A stretch of DNA of 64,000 nucleotides from an uncultured SAR86 cluster bacterium. Its GTDB lineage: Bacteria; Pseudomonadota; Gammaproteobacteria; Magnimaribacterales; D2472. A model generated the notes under the pieces. That model saw only the letters and a program-made list of their open reading frames with translations. It was not told the origin of the DNA and did not search any database. Positions 8,230-18,106 of the stretch are shown in pieces. A program made the position numbers and the translations under genes. Where the stretch lies: contig CACJML010000004.1 of NCBI GenBank assembly GCA_902594515.1, positions 105,493-169,492 of the forward strand. Direction: 5' to 3'. Positions within the stretch are counted from its first letter, which is position 1; each line of letters opens with the position of its first letter.

Positions 8230-9820
8230 GATCTATAGTAAAAGTTTTAGAAAAAGAGATTTCTGCAGATTTTTCCAACACAGATTCTATAAATTTAAAA
8301 GTTCCCTTAAGGATAGATTCATTCAAGTAAATTTTTGTATACCCTCTGTGAGAAGTATTTACCCACTTTATCTCTTTATTTGCATTAATAATTCCTTGCT
8401 CGAGTTCTCCTGGGTTGACCCCATTTAGATATTCACTTAGCCCAGGAGAAGTAACGGAGGGAGTTCCAAATTCATAACCAATATGCTCTTCAGCATTGTT
8501 AAAAAGTTTTGAAAACCATGCGTTATGCGTATCACCAGCCAAACTAATTAACTTTGAATTATTGTTATTAAATAGAGAAAAGATTCTATCTCGCTCTGCA
8601 GGATATCCATCCCATGCATCTAAGTTGCTTGGCAATCCAAGCTTTAACAAAGGTAGATATTGTTTAACCTCCTCTGAAAGGTTGCTGTTAGAAAGTGCAG
8701 ATGAAATATCAGGAAATTTTAATTTTGTCATTAAGACTTGCTGGCCTAGGATATTCCAAGCGACTTCTGAGTTGCCATAAGTATCTGCCAACCAACTAAA
8801 TTGCGGTTCCCCAATTAATTTTCTCTCTTTATTCAGAAGATCATTGTAAAAACTATCCATATCAAATTGACCGGAGGAAAAATAGTTTCTTGGATCAATT
8901 TGTTTGTCTCTGTTGTTCTGTCTTGTATCAAGCATGACTAAATTCAGAAGCGAACCAACTTTAAATGATCGATAAATATTTCTCTTATTTGTATTTTCTC
9001 TTATTGGCATCCATTCTAAATATGCCTTAATGGCGTTTGATTTCCGTTCAAGGAAGCTCCCCTCTGATGCATCATGATTTTCTGCACCGTACTTCCAAGT
9101 ATCGTTTGTAATCTCGTGATCATCCCAAACTGCAATCAAGGGATGAGTAGCGTGTAATAGTTGTGATTGAGGATCTTTTTTATATTGAGCATGACGTTTT
9201 CTGTAATCAGATAAAGTGAGTATTTCATGACGAGGCTCCGGAATGCGGTTTAACAGCTGTGCATTTTCAGTTGCATATCCATCCATAGGATATTCGTATA
9301 AATAGTCACCAAGATGAATCCAAAAATCTATTTCTTCATATGCACAGGCTTCATAGACATTAAAATAACCTGCAGGAAAATTTGAACAACTCATGACAGC
9401 AAAGCTTGTTTCTTTTGCTGAATCATCCAGAAGCTTAGCTCTGCCAATATCTGAAGTTAATCGATCACTACGAAATCGGTAAAAAAAATATTTGTTTTTA
9501 CCAAAGCTAAAATTTGGTTTGTAATCATATTTAACACAGTAGTCAGTATCAAAAGTCGTAGTTATTTTTTTACTAAATACGATGTTTGTGAAATTTTTAT
9601 TAAGTGAAACTTCTAAGTTACATACTATTGGGCCTGGGGATATAGGAGTAGCTCTTGTCCATAGAATAATGCTTTTATTTGTTGGATCACCGCTGGCTAC
9701 TCCATGATAAAAACCTTTAATATTTGATTGCGCTCTTATGGGATTTCTAAGCCCAGCACAACTTGCCGATGCAGCAGCGAGACCTAATGCAGAAATTTTA
9801 AGAACTTCTCTTCTTTTCAC
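8219..9820 (-). CDS. PhoD-family alkaline phosphatase with Tat signal
   Basis: This 533-residue phosphodiesterase/phosphomonoesterase should release phosphate from organic phosphorus outside the inner membrane. The N-terminus has a twin-arginine motif (KRREVLK) followed by an alanine-rich hydrophobic stretch. A cysteine at AAASASC-AGL could also make it a lipoprotein. PhoD metal-site motifs are visible: VMSCSNFPAGY, HLGDYLYEY, WDDHEITND and LAGDTHNAWF. This fits a need for the Tat system encoded 5 kb away. It lies 49 bp after the DUF1820 gene on the same strand; no Pho box is evident. Confidence 0.9.
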   Translation of the reverse strand: MKRREVLKISALGLAAASASCAGLRNPIRAQSNIKGFYHGVASGDPTNKSIILWTRATPISPGPIVCNLEVSLNKNFTNIVFSKKITTTFDTDYCVKYDYKPNFSFGKNKYFFYRFRSDRLTSDIGRAKLLDDSAKETSFAVMSCSNFPAGYFNVYEACAYEEIDFWIHLGDYLYEYPMDGYATENAQLLNRIPEPRHEILTLSDYRKRHAQYKKDPQSQLLHATHPLIAVWDDHEITNDTWKYGAENHDASEGSFLERKSNAIKAYLEWMPIRENTNKRNIYRSFKVGSLLNLVMLDTRQNNRDKQIDPRNYFSSGQFDMDSFYNDLLNKERKLIGEPQFSWLADTYGNSEVAWNILGQQVLMTKLKFPDISSALSNSNLSEEVKQYLPLLKLGLPSNLDAWDGYPAERDRIFSLFNNNNSKLISLAGDTHNAWFSKLFNNAEEHIGYEFGTPSVTSPGLSEYLNGVNPGELEQGIINANKEIKWVNTSHRGYTKIYLNESILKGTFKFIESVLEKSAEISFSKTFTIDPKS

Positions 9821-9869
9821 ATAACTATATTAACTCTACAGAGTAACTAATATGTGAAATTTCGGTAAC

Positions 9870-10199
9870 TTAATCTTGCTTAGATTGAGGCTGTATATTT
9901 ATAGGGAAAGGCGTAACTTGGTTTTTAGTTTGTTTAATTTTAGCTTCTCCAGATTCAGCAACCTCATCTATTCTGATAATGGCATTGATGGGCAAGTAAG
10001 ACCTTTCAACACTCTTAAATTCATTCTTCAACTTTTCGTTTGAAGGATCTACTACTAGCTGTTTATTTTTATTAAATATATACTCTTCAACCTCTATGAA
10101 ACCATACATATCGCTTTGATAAATCTGTTTGGCAAAAATTTCATAGATTTCTCCAAGTTGAAGAAATATTATTTTATAGATTGTCTTTTTATTAGCCAT
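9870..10199 (-). CDS. DUF1820 family protein
   Basis: This 109-residue protein starts KKTIYKIIFLQLGEIYEIFA and continues with QSDMYGFIEVEEYIF and INAIIRIDEVAESGEAKI, the conserved blocks of the gammaproteobacterial DUF1820 family, whose function is unknown. No signal peptide or membrane segment is visible. The C-terminal 20 residues are polar and glutamine/lysine-rich. It is divergent from miaB with only 10 bp between start codons, so the two promoters must lie inside the opposing genes. It may be cotranscribed with the PhoD gene. Confidence 0.85.
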   Translation of the reverse strand: MANKKTIYKIIFLQLGEIYEIFAKQIYQSDMYGFIEVEEYIFNKNKQLVVDPSNEKLKNEFKSVERSYLPINAIIRIDEVAESGEAKIKQTKNQVTPFPINIQPQSKQD

Positions 10200-10209
10200 A
10201 ATTAGTTAT

Positions 10210-11532
10210 ATGGGTACTAAACTTTATATTAAAACCTATGGTTGTCAAATGAATGAATATGACACCCAGAAGACTGTAGAAATCCTAAAAAAGGAAAAAA
10301 ATATTGAGCTAACGCAGTCACCGGATGATGCTGAAATTATTCTTCTAAATACTTGCTCTATAAGGGAAAAGGCTGAAGAAAAGGTTTATTCAGAGCTAGG
10401 AAGAATTAATAAACTGAAAGAAATGAACCCAAATTTAAAAATTGGGGTCGGTGGTTGTGTTGCCTCGCAAGAGGGAGAAAATATTTTCAAAAGAGCGCCT
10501 TATGTAGATCTTATTTTTGGACCTCAAACACTCCACAAGGTGCCTGAACTATTAGATCAAGAAGATAAAATTAAAGCTGTTGATGTATCTTTCCCGATAG
10601 AGGAAAAGTTTGACTCACTGTTGCTACCTGAGGCATCAGGCCCTTCCAGTTTTGTTTCAATTATGGAGGGCTGTTCAAAATTTTGTACTTTTTGCGTTGT
10701 GCCCTATACCAGGGGCGAAGAAGTTAGCCGAAAACCAAGGCAAATCTTTGATGAAGTAGCAAGATTAGCTGAGCAGGGTGTCAAAGAAATAGTTTTTGTT
10801 GGTCAAAATGTAAATAGCTACAAATATTCTGAGAGTGGCAGAATCCTTGGTTTAGCAGATTTAATTCAAATAAGTGCGGAAATTAATGGCATTGAACGCA
10901 TAAGATATACAACCTCACATCCTCTTGATATGAGTAACGATTTAATAGAAATATATAAGTATGTGCCTCAGTTGGTTGATCACCTCCATCTACCAGTTCA
11001 ATCAGGGTCAGATAAAGTTCTTTTAGATATGAAAAGAAATTATTCTTTTGATGATTATCTATCTATTATTCAGAAGCTTAAAAAAATAAGACCAAGTATT
11101 AAAATTTCTTCAGATTTTATTGTTGGTTTTCCAACAGAAACTAAGGAAGATTTTAAAATGACCATGAACTTAGTTAATGAAGTAAAATTCGATGCCTCCT
11201 TCAGTTTCATCTTTTCTGCCAGACCAGGAACACCGGCTGCAAAGCTAGGAGATTGCTCAACATTAGATGAAAAAAAAGAGAGGCTGTATGAACTTCAATC
11301 AAGGTTAAATGAGTTTCAGGCCTCATACAGTAAAGAATTGGAAGGAACAATTCAAAGGTGTCTTGTAACTGATTTATCAAAGAAAAATTCACGGGAAATG
11401 CAAGCAAGAACAGAATGTAACAGAGTGGTAAATTTCCACTTCCAAAATCCAAATATTCTAGGTAAATTAGTAGATATAAAAATTGATGAAGCACTTTCCA
11501 ACTCTCTCAAAGGCACCCTTTTTACTCAATAG
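10210..11532 (+). CDS. miaB: tRNA-2-methylthio-N6-dimethylallyladenosine synthase MiaB
   Basis: This radical-SAM methylthiotransferase of 440 residues (E. coli 474) adds the methylthio group to i6A37 of tRNAs. The N-terminal UPF0004 domain holds cysteines in YGCQMNEYD, NTCSIRE and GGCVAS that ligate the auxiliary cluster. The radical-SAM triad CSKFCTFC follows at about residues 155-162. A C-terminal TRAM domain is present. It is the first gene of the miaB-phoH-ybeY-corC-lnt run, which is conserved in gammaproteobacteria. Confidence 0.96.
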   Translation: MGTKLYIKTYGCQMNEYDTQKTVEILKKEKNIELTQSPDDAEIILLNTCSIREKAEEKVYSELGRINKLKEMNPNLKIGVGGCVASQEGENIFKRAPYVDLIFGPQTLHKVPELLDQEDKIKAVDVSFPIEEKFDSLLLPEASGPSSFVSIMEGCSKFCTFCVVPYTRGEEVSRKPRQIFDEVARLAEQGVKEIVFVGQNVNSYKYSESGRILGLADLIQISAEINGIERIRYTTSHPLDMSNDLIEIYKYVPQLVDHLHLPVQSGSDKVLLDMKRNYSFDDYLSIIQKLKKIRPSIKISSDFIVGFPTETKEDFKMTMNLVNEVKFDASFSFIFSARPGTPAAKLGDCSTLDEKKERLYELQSRLNEFQASYSKELEGTIQRCLVTDLSKKNSREMQARTECNRVVNFHFQNPNILGKLVDIKIDEALSNSLKGTLFTQ

Positions 11533-11535
11533 TTA

Positions 11536-12492
11536 ATGCAAGACCAGCAGACCTCCTCCTTACATCTTAAACTAGAGCCCGAGAACCCAAAGTATATTGC
11601 CGCATTTGTTGGAGAGTTAAACGGCAACATAAAATTGATAGAAGATAAATTTTCTGTCAGGATTTTCCATAAAGGTAATGAAATTAAAATCGAAGGTGAC
11701 GAAAAGGTTATTGAAGAGGCCTCCAATACCATTCAAAATCTTTATGCCAACTGTTGTTCAGGAATTGAGCTATCAAGTGATATTATTCACGCCGCATTAA
11801 ATAACAAAAAAGAAGATTTAAGGTCATTGAAAGAATACGTCATTAAAACCCCAAGAAAACAAATTTCACCAAGAACTACTAACCAGGAAAATTATTTAGC
11901 AAGCATAGACAAGCATGAAATTAATTTCGGTGTAGGACCAGCTGGTACGGGTAAAACCTATCTAGCAGTTGCAAAGGCAATAGAATTTTTGCTTTTAGAA
12001 AAGGTGGATAAGATAGTGCTTATAAGGCCAGCGGTCGAGGCGGGTGAGAAGCTAGGGTTCTTGCCTGGAGATTTAAATCAAAAAGTAGACCCATATTTGA
12101 GGCCACTTTACGATGCTTTATTTGAAATGTTAGGAGTTGATAAAGCTAATAGATTATTTGAAAGAGATATCATTGAGTTAGCTCCATTAGCTTATTTGCG
12201 AGGTAGAACACTCAATAATGCATTTATTATTATGGATGAAAGTCAAAATACCACCATTGATCAGATGAAGATGTTTCTTACAAGAACAGGCTTTGGTTCA
12301 TATGTTGTTGTAAATGGAGATATGTCACAAGTAGACCTTCCAAAAAATGTTCTATCTGGATTAAGGCATGCTATTGGAGTTCTAAAGGATGTTAATGGTA
12401 TATCTATTACAGAATTTAATTCCAAAGATGTTGTAAGGCACCCATTGGTTAAAAAAATAATCGATGCTTATGCTGACCATGAGAACTCCTAA
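11536..12492 (+). CDS. ybeZ: PhoH family ATPase (YbeZ)
   Basis: This 318-residue protein has an N-terminal KH-like region and a PhoH P-loop ATPase domain. Walker A is GPAGTGKTYLAVAKA (about residue 135 onward), Walker B is FIIMDESQNTT, and NGDMSQVDLP is the sensor region. YbeZ interacts with YbeY in ribosome and rRNA metabolism. It starts 3 bp after miaB and ends 5 bp before ybeY, the standard operon order. Confidence 0.95.
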   Translation: MQDQQTSSLHLKLEPENPKYIAAFVGELNGNIKLIEDKFSVRIFHKGNEIKIEGDEKVIEEASNTIQNLYANCCSGIELSSDIIHAALNNKKEDLRSLKEYVIKTPRKQISPRTTNQENYLASIDKHEINFGVGPAGTGKTYLAVAKAIEFLLLEKVDKIVLIRPAVEAGEKLGFLPGDLNQKVDPYLRPLYDALFEMLGVDKANRLFERDIIELAPLAYLRGRTLNNAFIIMDESQNTTIDQMKMFLTRTGFGSYVVVNGDMSQVDLPKNVLSGLRHAIGVLKDVNGISITEFNSKDVVRHPLVKKIIDAYADHENS

Positions 12493-12497
12493 AATTC

Positions 12498-12944
12498 ATG
12501 CCATTGAATATATTTAACAATACAGATTTAGATATACGTTCTTTCAAGAGCGAGATGAATAAATTAGTAGATAAACTATTAAAAGATATGAACTCAAAAC
12601 AAAATGTAAATCTCAATATCGTCGATGATGCAGAGATGCAAAAACTTAATAAAACATTTCGCAACAAAGATATGCCGACAAATGTACTGGCTTTTCCAAA
12701 CATAGGTATCGGTGCAGATGATGAGCTTGGTGATATAGCTATCAATACAGATGCTGTAACAAGAGAATCAAATCAACAGAATATAACAACCAGAGATAGA
12801 TTCTTGCATTTGCTGGCACATGGAACTTTGCATCTTTTTGGATATGATCACAAAGAAAATAATGAAGCAGAAGCCATGGAAGAACTTGAAATAAAATACC
12901 TTAAAGACTTTAATATAAGGAATCCATATACATATGAAATCTGA
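12498..12944 (+). CDS. ybeY: Endoribonuclease / rRNA maturation factor YbeY
   Basis: This 148-residue metalloprotein (E. coli 155) is needed for 16S rRNA 3'-end maturation and 70S quality control. The zinc motif HLLAHGTLHLFGYDH gives the three histidines of H-x3-H-x5-H, and TNVLAFP is the other signature. It overlaps corC by 11 bp. The starting ATG at 12498 lies just after the phoH stop. Confidence 0.95.
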   Translation: MPLNIFNNTDLDIRSFKSEMNKLVDKLLKDMNSKQNVNLNIVDDAEMQKLNKTFRNKDMPTNVLAFPNIGIGADDELGDIAINTDAVTRESNQQNITTRDRFLHLLAHGTLHLFGYDHKENNEAEAMEELEIKYLKDFNIRNPYTYEI

Positions 12945-13773
12945 AGAAGAAAAACCTCCGTCGACAGCATTTAAAAAGCTAAAAAATCTAATATCTTTTA
13001 AACCTAAATCTCTAAATGAGGTCTCAGAGGTCTTACAGCATGCGCTTAATACAAATATTATTGATAAAGAAGCCCAATTAATAGCTGAGAAGGCTATACG
13101 GCTTGGAGATACAACTTTGAAGGAAATAATGATTCCAAAGGTTGAAATGGTCACAGTTGATGTAAATGAAAGCCAAGATATATTTATAAATAGAATTATC
13201 GAATCTGGGCACTCAAGGTACCCAGTTATGGGCGAAAATAAGAATGAGGTTAAGGGCCTGCTTTTAGCCAAGGACATATTACCCGCTTTGCATTCTAAAA
13301 CCCCCATTTCTTTAGAAAAATTAACAAGAAATATAAAAGTAGTTCCTGAGAATAAGAAAGCCGACACTATGCTTGAAGAATTTAAAAATGACAGATCTCA
13401 TATGGCAGTGGTAATAGATGAGTATGGATCAGTATCAGGCTTGATAACCATCGAAGATGTTCTTGAGGAATTAGTCGGAGAAATTGAAGATGAACATGAT
13501 ACCGGCGACGTTGATGAATTAATTCAAGTGAGTCCTACTGAATATATTGCTGACGCTAGATTAGATATAAATGTATTCGAGAAAAAATTTGACTTAAAGT
13601 TTGATGATCTTGACGCAGAAACTGTCGGTGGATTATTTATTCATAAATTAGGTTTGCTGCCAAAGGTTGGTGATAGGATTGAAGTTAACAATATGACTTT
13701 AGCTGTCACAGCTGCTGATAAAAGGAAAGTTAAAAAGATTGGCATCACAATTAATAAACCAACGTCTGATTAA
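12934..13773 (+). CDS. corC: CBS-domain CorC/YbeX family protein
   Basis: This 279-residue cytoplasmic protein contains paired CBS domains (LKEIMIPKVEMVTVD and the second near VVIDEYGSVSGLITIEDVLEELVGEI) and a C-terminal CorC_HlyC domain (about residues 195-275). Members with this context (ybeX) are linked to magnesium/cobalt efflux and to ribosome metabolism. It has no membrane-spanning DUF21 domain, unlike longer paralogues. It overlaps ybeY and, by 35 bp, lnt. Confidence 0.92.
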   Translation: MKSEEEKPPSTAFKKLKNLISFKPKSLNEVSEVLQHALNTNIIDKEAQLIAEKAIRLGDTTLKEIMIPKVEMVTVDVNESQDIFINRIIESGHSRYPVMGENKNEVKGLLLAKDILPALHSKTPISLEKLTRNIKVVPENKKADTMLEEFKNDRSHMAVVIDEYGSVSGLITIEDVLEELVGEIEDEHDTGDVDELIQVSPTEYIADARLDINVFEKKFDLKFDDLDAETVGGLFIHKLGLLPKVGDRIEVNNMTLAVTAADKRKVKKIGITINKPTSD

Positions 13774-15247
13774 ATATCTCACAACAGTATTAGTTGGAAC
13801 ATTATCGTTTCTTGCTTTTGCACCATATGACCAAAAGTGGATCCTAGTATTATCCTACTTATATTTGGTTTCGATACTAACTAGTTCTACAACTGAAAAC
13901 AAATGGTTGCATATTCTTTTATGGGGATTTGGACTTTGGTTTGCTGGAACTTTTTGGCTAGTAGTGAGTATTCACTATCATGGAAATGTTAACATAGCAT
14001 TATCCATCACTGCATTAATTTTTCTAGGATTTTTACTTTCAAGCATATTCGTGCTCCCTATAATGCTATTTATATACATTAAAAGAATCTCCAACTTTAC
14101 AAATGTACTAATCCTATCTTCAATATTAATATTGCTTGAATCAGCAAGATTTTTTATTTTAGGAGGATTTCCATGGCTGCAACCAGGAGTAATTTTCCTT
14201 GATACGATACTTGATTTCTTGCTACCAATAATTGGTGTTATCGGATGCTCATTATTGTTTTATTTAATAGTCTCAGCAGCAGCTCTTAGTTCAAGAAAAG
14301 CATATAAGTTCGGTTTGAGTATTTTATTAATAATTACATTTGCAATACCTTCCCTAACCACAAAATTAGAAATAAATAATTCAAGCGATGAGAATTTAAA
14401 ATTTGGAATAGTTCAGCCTTCTTTTGGACCACGTCAAAAATTTGAAAGTGATTACGGGAAATCAATTGAAGATAGATTAATCAGCTTGAGTTTAGAGAAA
14501 GAAGAATTAGATCTAATTGTTTGGCCTGAATCTCCTTTTCCATACACACTTGAGAGTTCATATGGAAATAAACTTATAAGGAGGCTTGAAGAGAATAATT
14601 TGAATGTAATTTCAGGTATCTATCAATCTGAACCAACTCCTTCATCAATTAATTATTTTAATACTTTGACGATCTTATCTAGTGAAAAATTATCCGGTTA
14701 TAAAAAGGTCAATCTTGTTCCGTTTGGGGAATTTCTGCCATTTGAATCAATTCTTAGGGGTTTAATAGATTTCTTTGATTTACCTATGTCTTTTTTAAAA
14801 CCTGGAAATATAACCAATGAAATTATTCCTTTTAAAAATCATTCCATCTTGCCACTTATTTGCTTTGATACAGCATATATAAACAATTACATTCAAAAGG
14901 TTAAGAAATCAACAATTATAGTCAATGTAAGCAATGATAGCTGGTTTGGAGAGTCAAATGGTCCTCATCAGCATTTTCAAATTGTAAGATCAAGGGCAAA
15001 AGAAATAAATAGGTGGATTTTAAGATCTACAACAAGTGGTATATCAGGCATTATTGACAATAAAGGGACAATTGTTGATAAAATAGAGATTAATAAGCAA
15101 GGAATTATCTCTCATGATGTTCCACAGATAGAAAATAACTCTATTTTTGTAAATTTTGGGTATGATTTAATGAGATATCTCATAATTTCTTGTGCATTTT
15201 TTATTATAATATTGTTTTTGAGAAAAGTTATAAATGAATATTTATAG
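13739..15247 (+). CDS. lnt: Apolipoprotein N-acyltransferase
   Basis: This 502-residue inner-membrane enzyme (E. coli 512) adds the third acyl chain to lipoproteins. Six hydrophobic helices are followed by a periplasmic nitrilase domain containing WPESPFPY (catalytic Glu), KKVNLVPFGEFLPF (catalytic Lys) and PLICFDTAY (catalytic Cys). The only workable start is TTG at 13739, inside the end of corC; no ATG or GTG precedes the conserved FLAFAPYD segment. It overlaps the next gene by 14 bp. Confidence 0.94.
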   Translation: MASQLINQRLIKYLTTVLVGTLSFLAFAPYDQKWILVLSYLYLVSILTSSTTENKWLHILLWGFGLWFAGTFWLVVSIHYHGNVNIALSITALIFLGFLLSSIFVLPIMLFIYIKRISNFTNVLILSSILILLESARFFILGGFPWLQPGVIFLDTILDFLLPIIGVIGCSLLFYLIVSAAALSSRKAYKFGLSILLIITFAIPSLTTKLEINNSSDENLKFGIVQPSFGPRQKFESDYGKSIEDRLISLSLEKEELDLIVWPESPFPYTLESSYGNKLIRRLEENNLNVISGIYQSEPTPSSINYFNTLTILSSEKLSGYKKVNLVPFGEFLPFESILRGLIDFFDLPMSFLKPGNITNEIIPFKNHSILPLICFDTAYINNYIQKVKKSTIIVNVSNDSWFGESNGPHQHFQIVRSRAKEINRWILRSTTSGISGIIDNKGTIVDKIEINKQGIISHDVPQIENNSIFVNFGYDLMRYLIISCAFFIIILFLRKVINEYL

Positions 15248-15770
15248 TGCAGCGATAATTCTTATAATACTTTCTGGTTTTGTTAGCGCTAATAAGTCTA
15301 TTGAAATTGATATATCTCAGCAAAGACTCTATGTTTATGAGGATAAATCAATTATAGCAAGCTACCCTATATCCAGCTCATCTTTTGGAGAGGGACAAAT
15401 TGAAAATTCCTATAAAACACCACTTGGAAAACACAAAATTCTTACTAAAATAGGGACAAATGTTGTAAAAAATACTATTTTTGTTAGTAGAGAAAATATT
15501 AATCAGGTTGCTGAGATAGTGCATGAACGAAATGATAATGAAAACGACTATGTTACATCAAGAATATTGTGGCTTGATGGGCTTGAAGAAGGTCATAATA
15601 AAGGGGGAAACGTAGATTCGTTTAAAAGATATATTTACATTCATGGTACCCATGAAGAAGGCCTTATAGGCGAGAAAGCATCTCATGGCTGTATAAGGAT
15701 GTTCAATAATGATGTTATTGAGCTTTTTTCTTACATTCCCGAAGAGACTGAAGTAAATATAAAAATTTAG
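15234..15770 (+). CDS. L,D-transpeptidase (YkuD domain), exported
   Basis: This 178-residue protein has an N-terminal signal sequence (IYSAAIILIILSGFVSANK) and one YkuD domain. The active site is HGTHEEGLIGEKASHGCIRM, with His and the catalytic Cys in SHGC. Such enzymes make 3-3 cross-links in peptidoglycan or attach outer-membrane lipoproteins; which applies here cannot be told. It lacks a LysM domain. It is translationally coupled to lnt (14 bp overlap) and converges on fadJ with a 4 bp overlap. Confidence 0.92.
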   Translation: MNIYSAAIILIILSGFVSANKSIEIDISQQRLYVYEDKSIIASYPISSSSFGEGQIENSYKTPLGKHKILTKIGTNVVKNTIFVSRENINQVAEIVHERNDNENDYVTSRILWLDGLEEGHNKGGNVDSFKRYIYIHGTHEEGLIGEKASHGCIRMFNNDVIELFSYIPEETEVNIKI

Positions 15771-17911
15771 TATTTAACTTCTTGCTTAAATGCTAATTTT
15801 TCTTTTTTGAGCTCGTTCGTTGGCGCATCAGCAAATCTTCCACCATCATTGGCCAATGCAACGAGTAAATCTGCTGGCTTCCAAAAATCTTTATCTTTTT
15901 CTGCAAATTTATTTATCTTTTCAAGTACTTTATCTAGACCAATTGAATTCGCATAAAACATTGGACCACCTCTCCATATAGGAAAACCATAACCATTGAT
16001 ATAAACGATATCCATATCACTTGATCTTTGAGCAACACCTTCTTCTAAAATCTTCGCTCCTTCGTTTACTAAACCGAGAATACATCTATCAACTATTTCT
16101 TCATCAGAAATATCTCTTCTAGTGAAACCATTTTCTTCTGCAACCTTGACATAGATCTCTTCATTTTCTGGTGCTGGGTTAGGGGCACGAGATCCATCAG
16201 AATAATTATAGAAACCCTTACCATTTTTTTGGCCAAATCTTTCTTGTTCGCATAGTGCATCTGCAATTTTATTGGTAAGAGGTGTCTCAAGTTTTGCAAG
16301 TTTTCTAGCTCTCCACCCTAAATCTAGCCCAACTAAATCCATCATTCTGAAAGGCCCCATATTCATTCCGAAGGATTCAAGTGCAGTATCAACTTGATAA
16401 GGTAATGCTCCTTCTAGTAACAACATATTTGCCTGTTGGGTATAACCAAAAAGCATTCTATTGCCTATAAAACCTGGAGCATTTAAGGACATAACCGCAG
16501 CCTTCTTTATAATCTTTCCTAACTTCATTATTGTCGCAAGAGTTTCTCTAGATGTTTTCTCTCCTCTTACAATTTCCAACAATCTCATGATATTAGCCGG
16601 ACTAAAAAAGTGAGTACCCACTACCTTTTCTGGCCTTTTAGTTACTGATGAAATCGCATCAATATCAAGACCTGAAGTATTACTTGCAAGAATAGCATCG
16701 CCCTTAACTACATCATCAAGTTTCTTAAATATTTCTTGTTTCAAATCTAGATTTTCATAAACCGCCTCAACCACAATGTCACAGTCTGCTAAATCCTCAT
16801 AATTGAGTGATGGTGTAATTAAGCCCATGACACCATCTTTCATTTCTTGTGAAAGTTTCCCACGGTCGACCATCATTTGATAATTTTTTTCTATAACACC
16901 TACTCCCCTTTCTAGGTTCTTCTCATCTTGATCAAGAACAATTACCGGTATACCTGCATTAGCAAAATTCATTGCAATCCCACCACCCATTGTTCCTGAA
17001 CCAACAACACCGGCAGATCCTATTTTTTGGGTTTCTGTATCTTTAGGAACATCTGATATTTTTCCAGCAGTTCTTTCACCAAAGAATATATGGATCATTG
17101 CTTCTCTTTGAGGATGAAGCAAACACTCTAGAAACAGATCAGATTCTTTCTTGATACCAACATCAAAATCATCTTCTTCAATTGCAGCCTCTACACATTT
17201 GATAATTTGACCAGGTGCAAATTGACCTTTTCTTGATTTAGATGCTATAGCTTTTGCTTCTACCATTACGTTTTCATTGCCACGTGCTTCCAATAATTTT
17301 TCATTTAAGTCTCTTACCTTTGGATGTTGAGTTGTTTCATCAAGCTTTTTATGCAAAAAGTTAATTGCGTCCTCTACTAAATCACCGGTAGAAATGCCAT
17401 CTAAAATACCTTGATCAAGTGCTTTTTTTGCAGGAACTGGCACCCCAGAAAGCATTATTTTAAGTGCTTGTGACGGCCCAACTATTCTTGGTAACCTTTG
17501 TGTTCCACCTGCACCAGGCAACAAGCCTAAATTAACTTCTGGTAATCCTACAATTGATTTTTCAGTTGCAATTCTGTAATTACAGCATAGAGCTGTCTCT
17601 AAACCGCCACCTAAAGCAGGCCCATTTATTGCCGCAACAACTGGTTTTTCGCTGTATTCAATGTTTTTTAGTGCAGTATGGAGGTCTGGACCTTCCATTT
17701 TTTGACCAAATTCAGATATATCTGCTCCAGCTATGAATGCATTTCCTGCTCCTTTTAAGACAATACCTCTAACATTTTCATCACTATTTGCTTTATCAAA
17801 TTGATCACAAAGACCAACTCTAACACCGCTGCTTAAAGGGTTTACAGGCGGATTATCAACCTCAAGGATTGCAATATCACCTCGTAATTCGTAGTTAACT
17901 GTACCTTTCAT
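15767..17911 (-). CDS. fadJ: Bifunctional enoyl-CoA hydratase / 3-hydroxyacyl-CoA dehydrogenase (FadJ-like)
   Basis: At 714 residues, the same length as E. coli FadJ, this protein catalyses the second and third steps of beta-oxidation. The N-terminal crotonase domain has AFIAGADISEF, ALGGGLETALCC and LPEVNLGLLPGAGGTQRLP. The NAD domain starts at GVVGSGTMGGGIAMNFANAG (about residue 300), and VVGTHFFSPANIM and NAPGFIGNRML follow. No thiolase gene (fadI) is adjacent, unlike the usual fadIJ operon, so the partner must lie elsewhere. Confidence 0.93.
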   Translation of the reverse strand: MKGTVNYELRGDIAILEVDNPPVNPLSSGVRVGLCDQFDKANSDENVRGIVLKGAGNAFIAGADISEFGQKMEGPDLHTALKNIEYSEKPVVAAINGPALGGGLETALCCNYRIATEKSIVGLPEVNLGLLPGAGGTQRLPRIVGPSQALKIMLSGVPVPAKKALDQGILDGISTGDLVEDAINFLHKKLDETTQHPKVRDLNEKLLEARGNENVMVEAKAIASKSRKGQFAPGQIIKCVEAAIEEDDFDVGIKKESDLFLECLLHPQREAMIHIFFGERTAGKISDVPKDTETQKIGSAGVVGSGTMGGGIAMNFANAGIPVIVLDQDEKNLERGVGVIEKNYQMMVDRGKLSQEMKDGVMGLITPSLNYEDLADCDIVVEAVYENLDLKQEIFKKLDDVVKGDAILASNTSGLDIDAISSVTKRPEKVVGTHFFSPANIMRLLEIVRGEKTSRETLATIMKLGKIIKKAAVMSLNAPGFIGNRMLFGYTQQANMLLLEGALPYQVDTALESFGMNMGPFRMMDLVGLDLGWRARKLAKLETPLTNKIADALCEQERFGQKNGKGFYNYSDGSRAPNPAPENEEIYVKVAEENGFTRRDISDEEIVDRCILGLVNEGAKILEEGVAQRSSDMDIVYINGYGFPIWRGGPMFYANSIGLDKVLEKINKFAEKDKDFWKPADLLVALANDGGRFADAPTNELKKEKLAFKQEVKY

Positions 17912-18071
17912 TAAATACCTCTTGTTTTATGTAAATTCTCTGAATAGAGATGAAATTATATAGGCATTATTTTGTTAAATATACTGAAAAAACACTATAC
18001 ATATCTTAATATTGCTAATTAATTCATAAATTTTATATAGTAAAATTAATTGAAATTATTTATAAATAGTA
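17912..18071. other. AT-rich intergenic region upstream of fadJ
   Basis: This stretch of the 385 bp gap between fadJ and the peroxidase gene is almost entirely A/T and probably holds the fadJ promoter on the minus strand. Several TATAAT-like hexamers occur, but base composition makes them uninformative. I see no fatty-acid regulator operator that can be called with confidence. The rest of the gap holds the small RNA locus and a short ORF described separately. Confidence 0.5.
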
Positions 18072-18099
18072 TTGATATTTAAATATAAATACATATAAT
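18072..18099 (+). promoter_or_regulatory. Sigma-70-type promoter of the candidate small RNA
   Basis: TTGATA (18072-18077) and a perfect TATAAT (18094-18099) are separated by 16 bp. Seven bases below the -10 falls 18106, directly before the first stem base at 18107. The agreement of promoter, stem start and terminator on one strand is the reason for the call, since the surrounding DNA is AT-rich and isolated hexamers would mean little. Confidence 0.6.
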
Positions 18100-18106
18100 A
18101 ATATGA

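Noticed and set aside
9821..9869. Pho box upstream of the PhoD gene
   Set aside because: No repeated CTGTCAT-like 7-mers with 4 bp spacing are seen in the gap.
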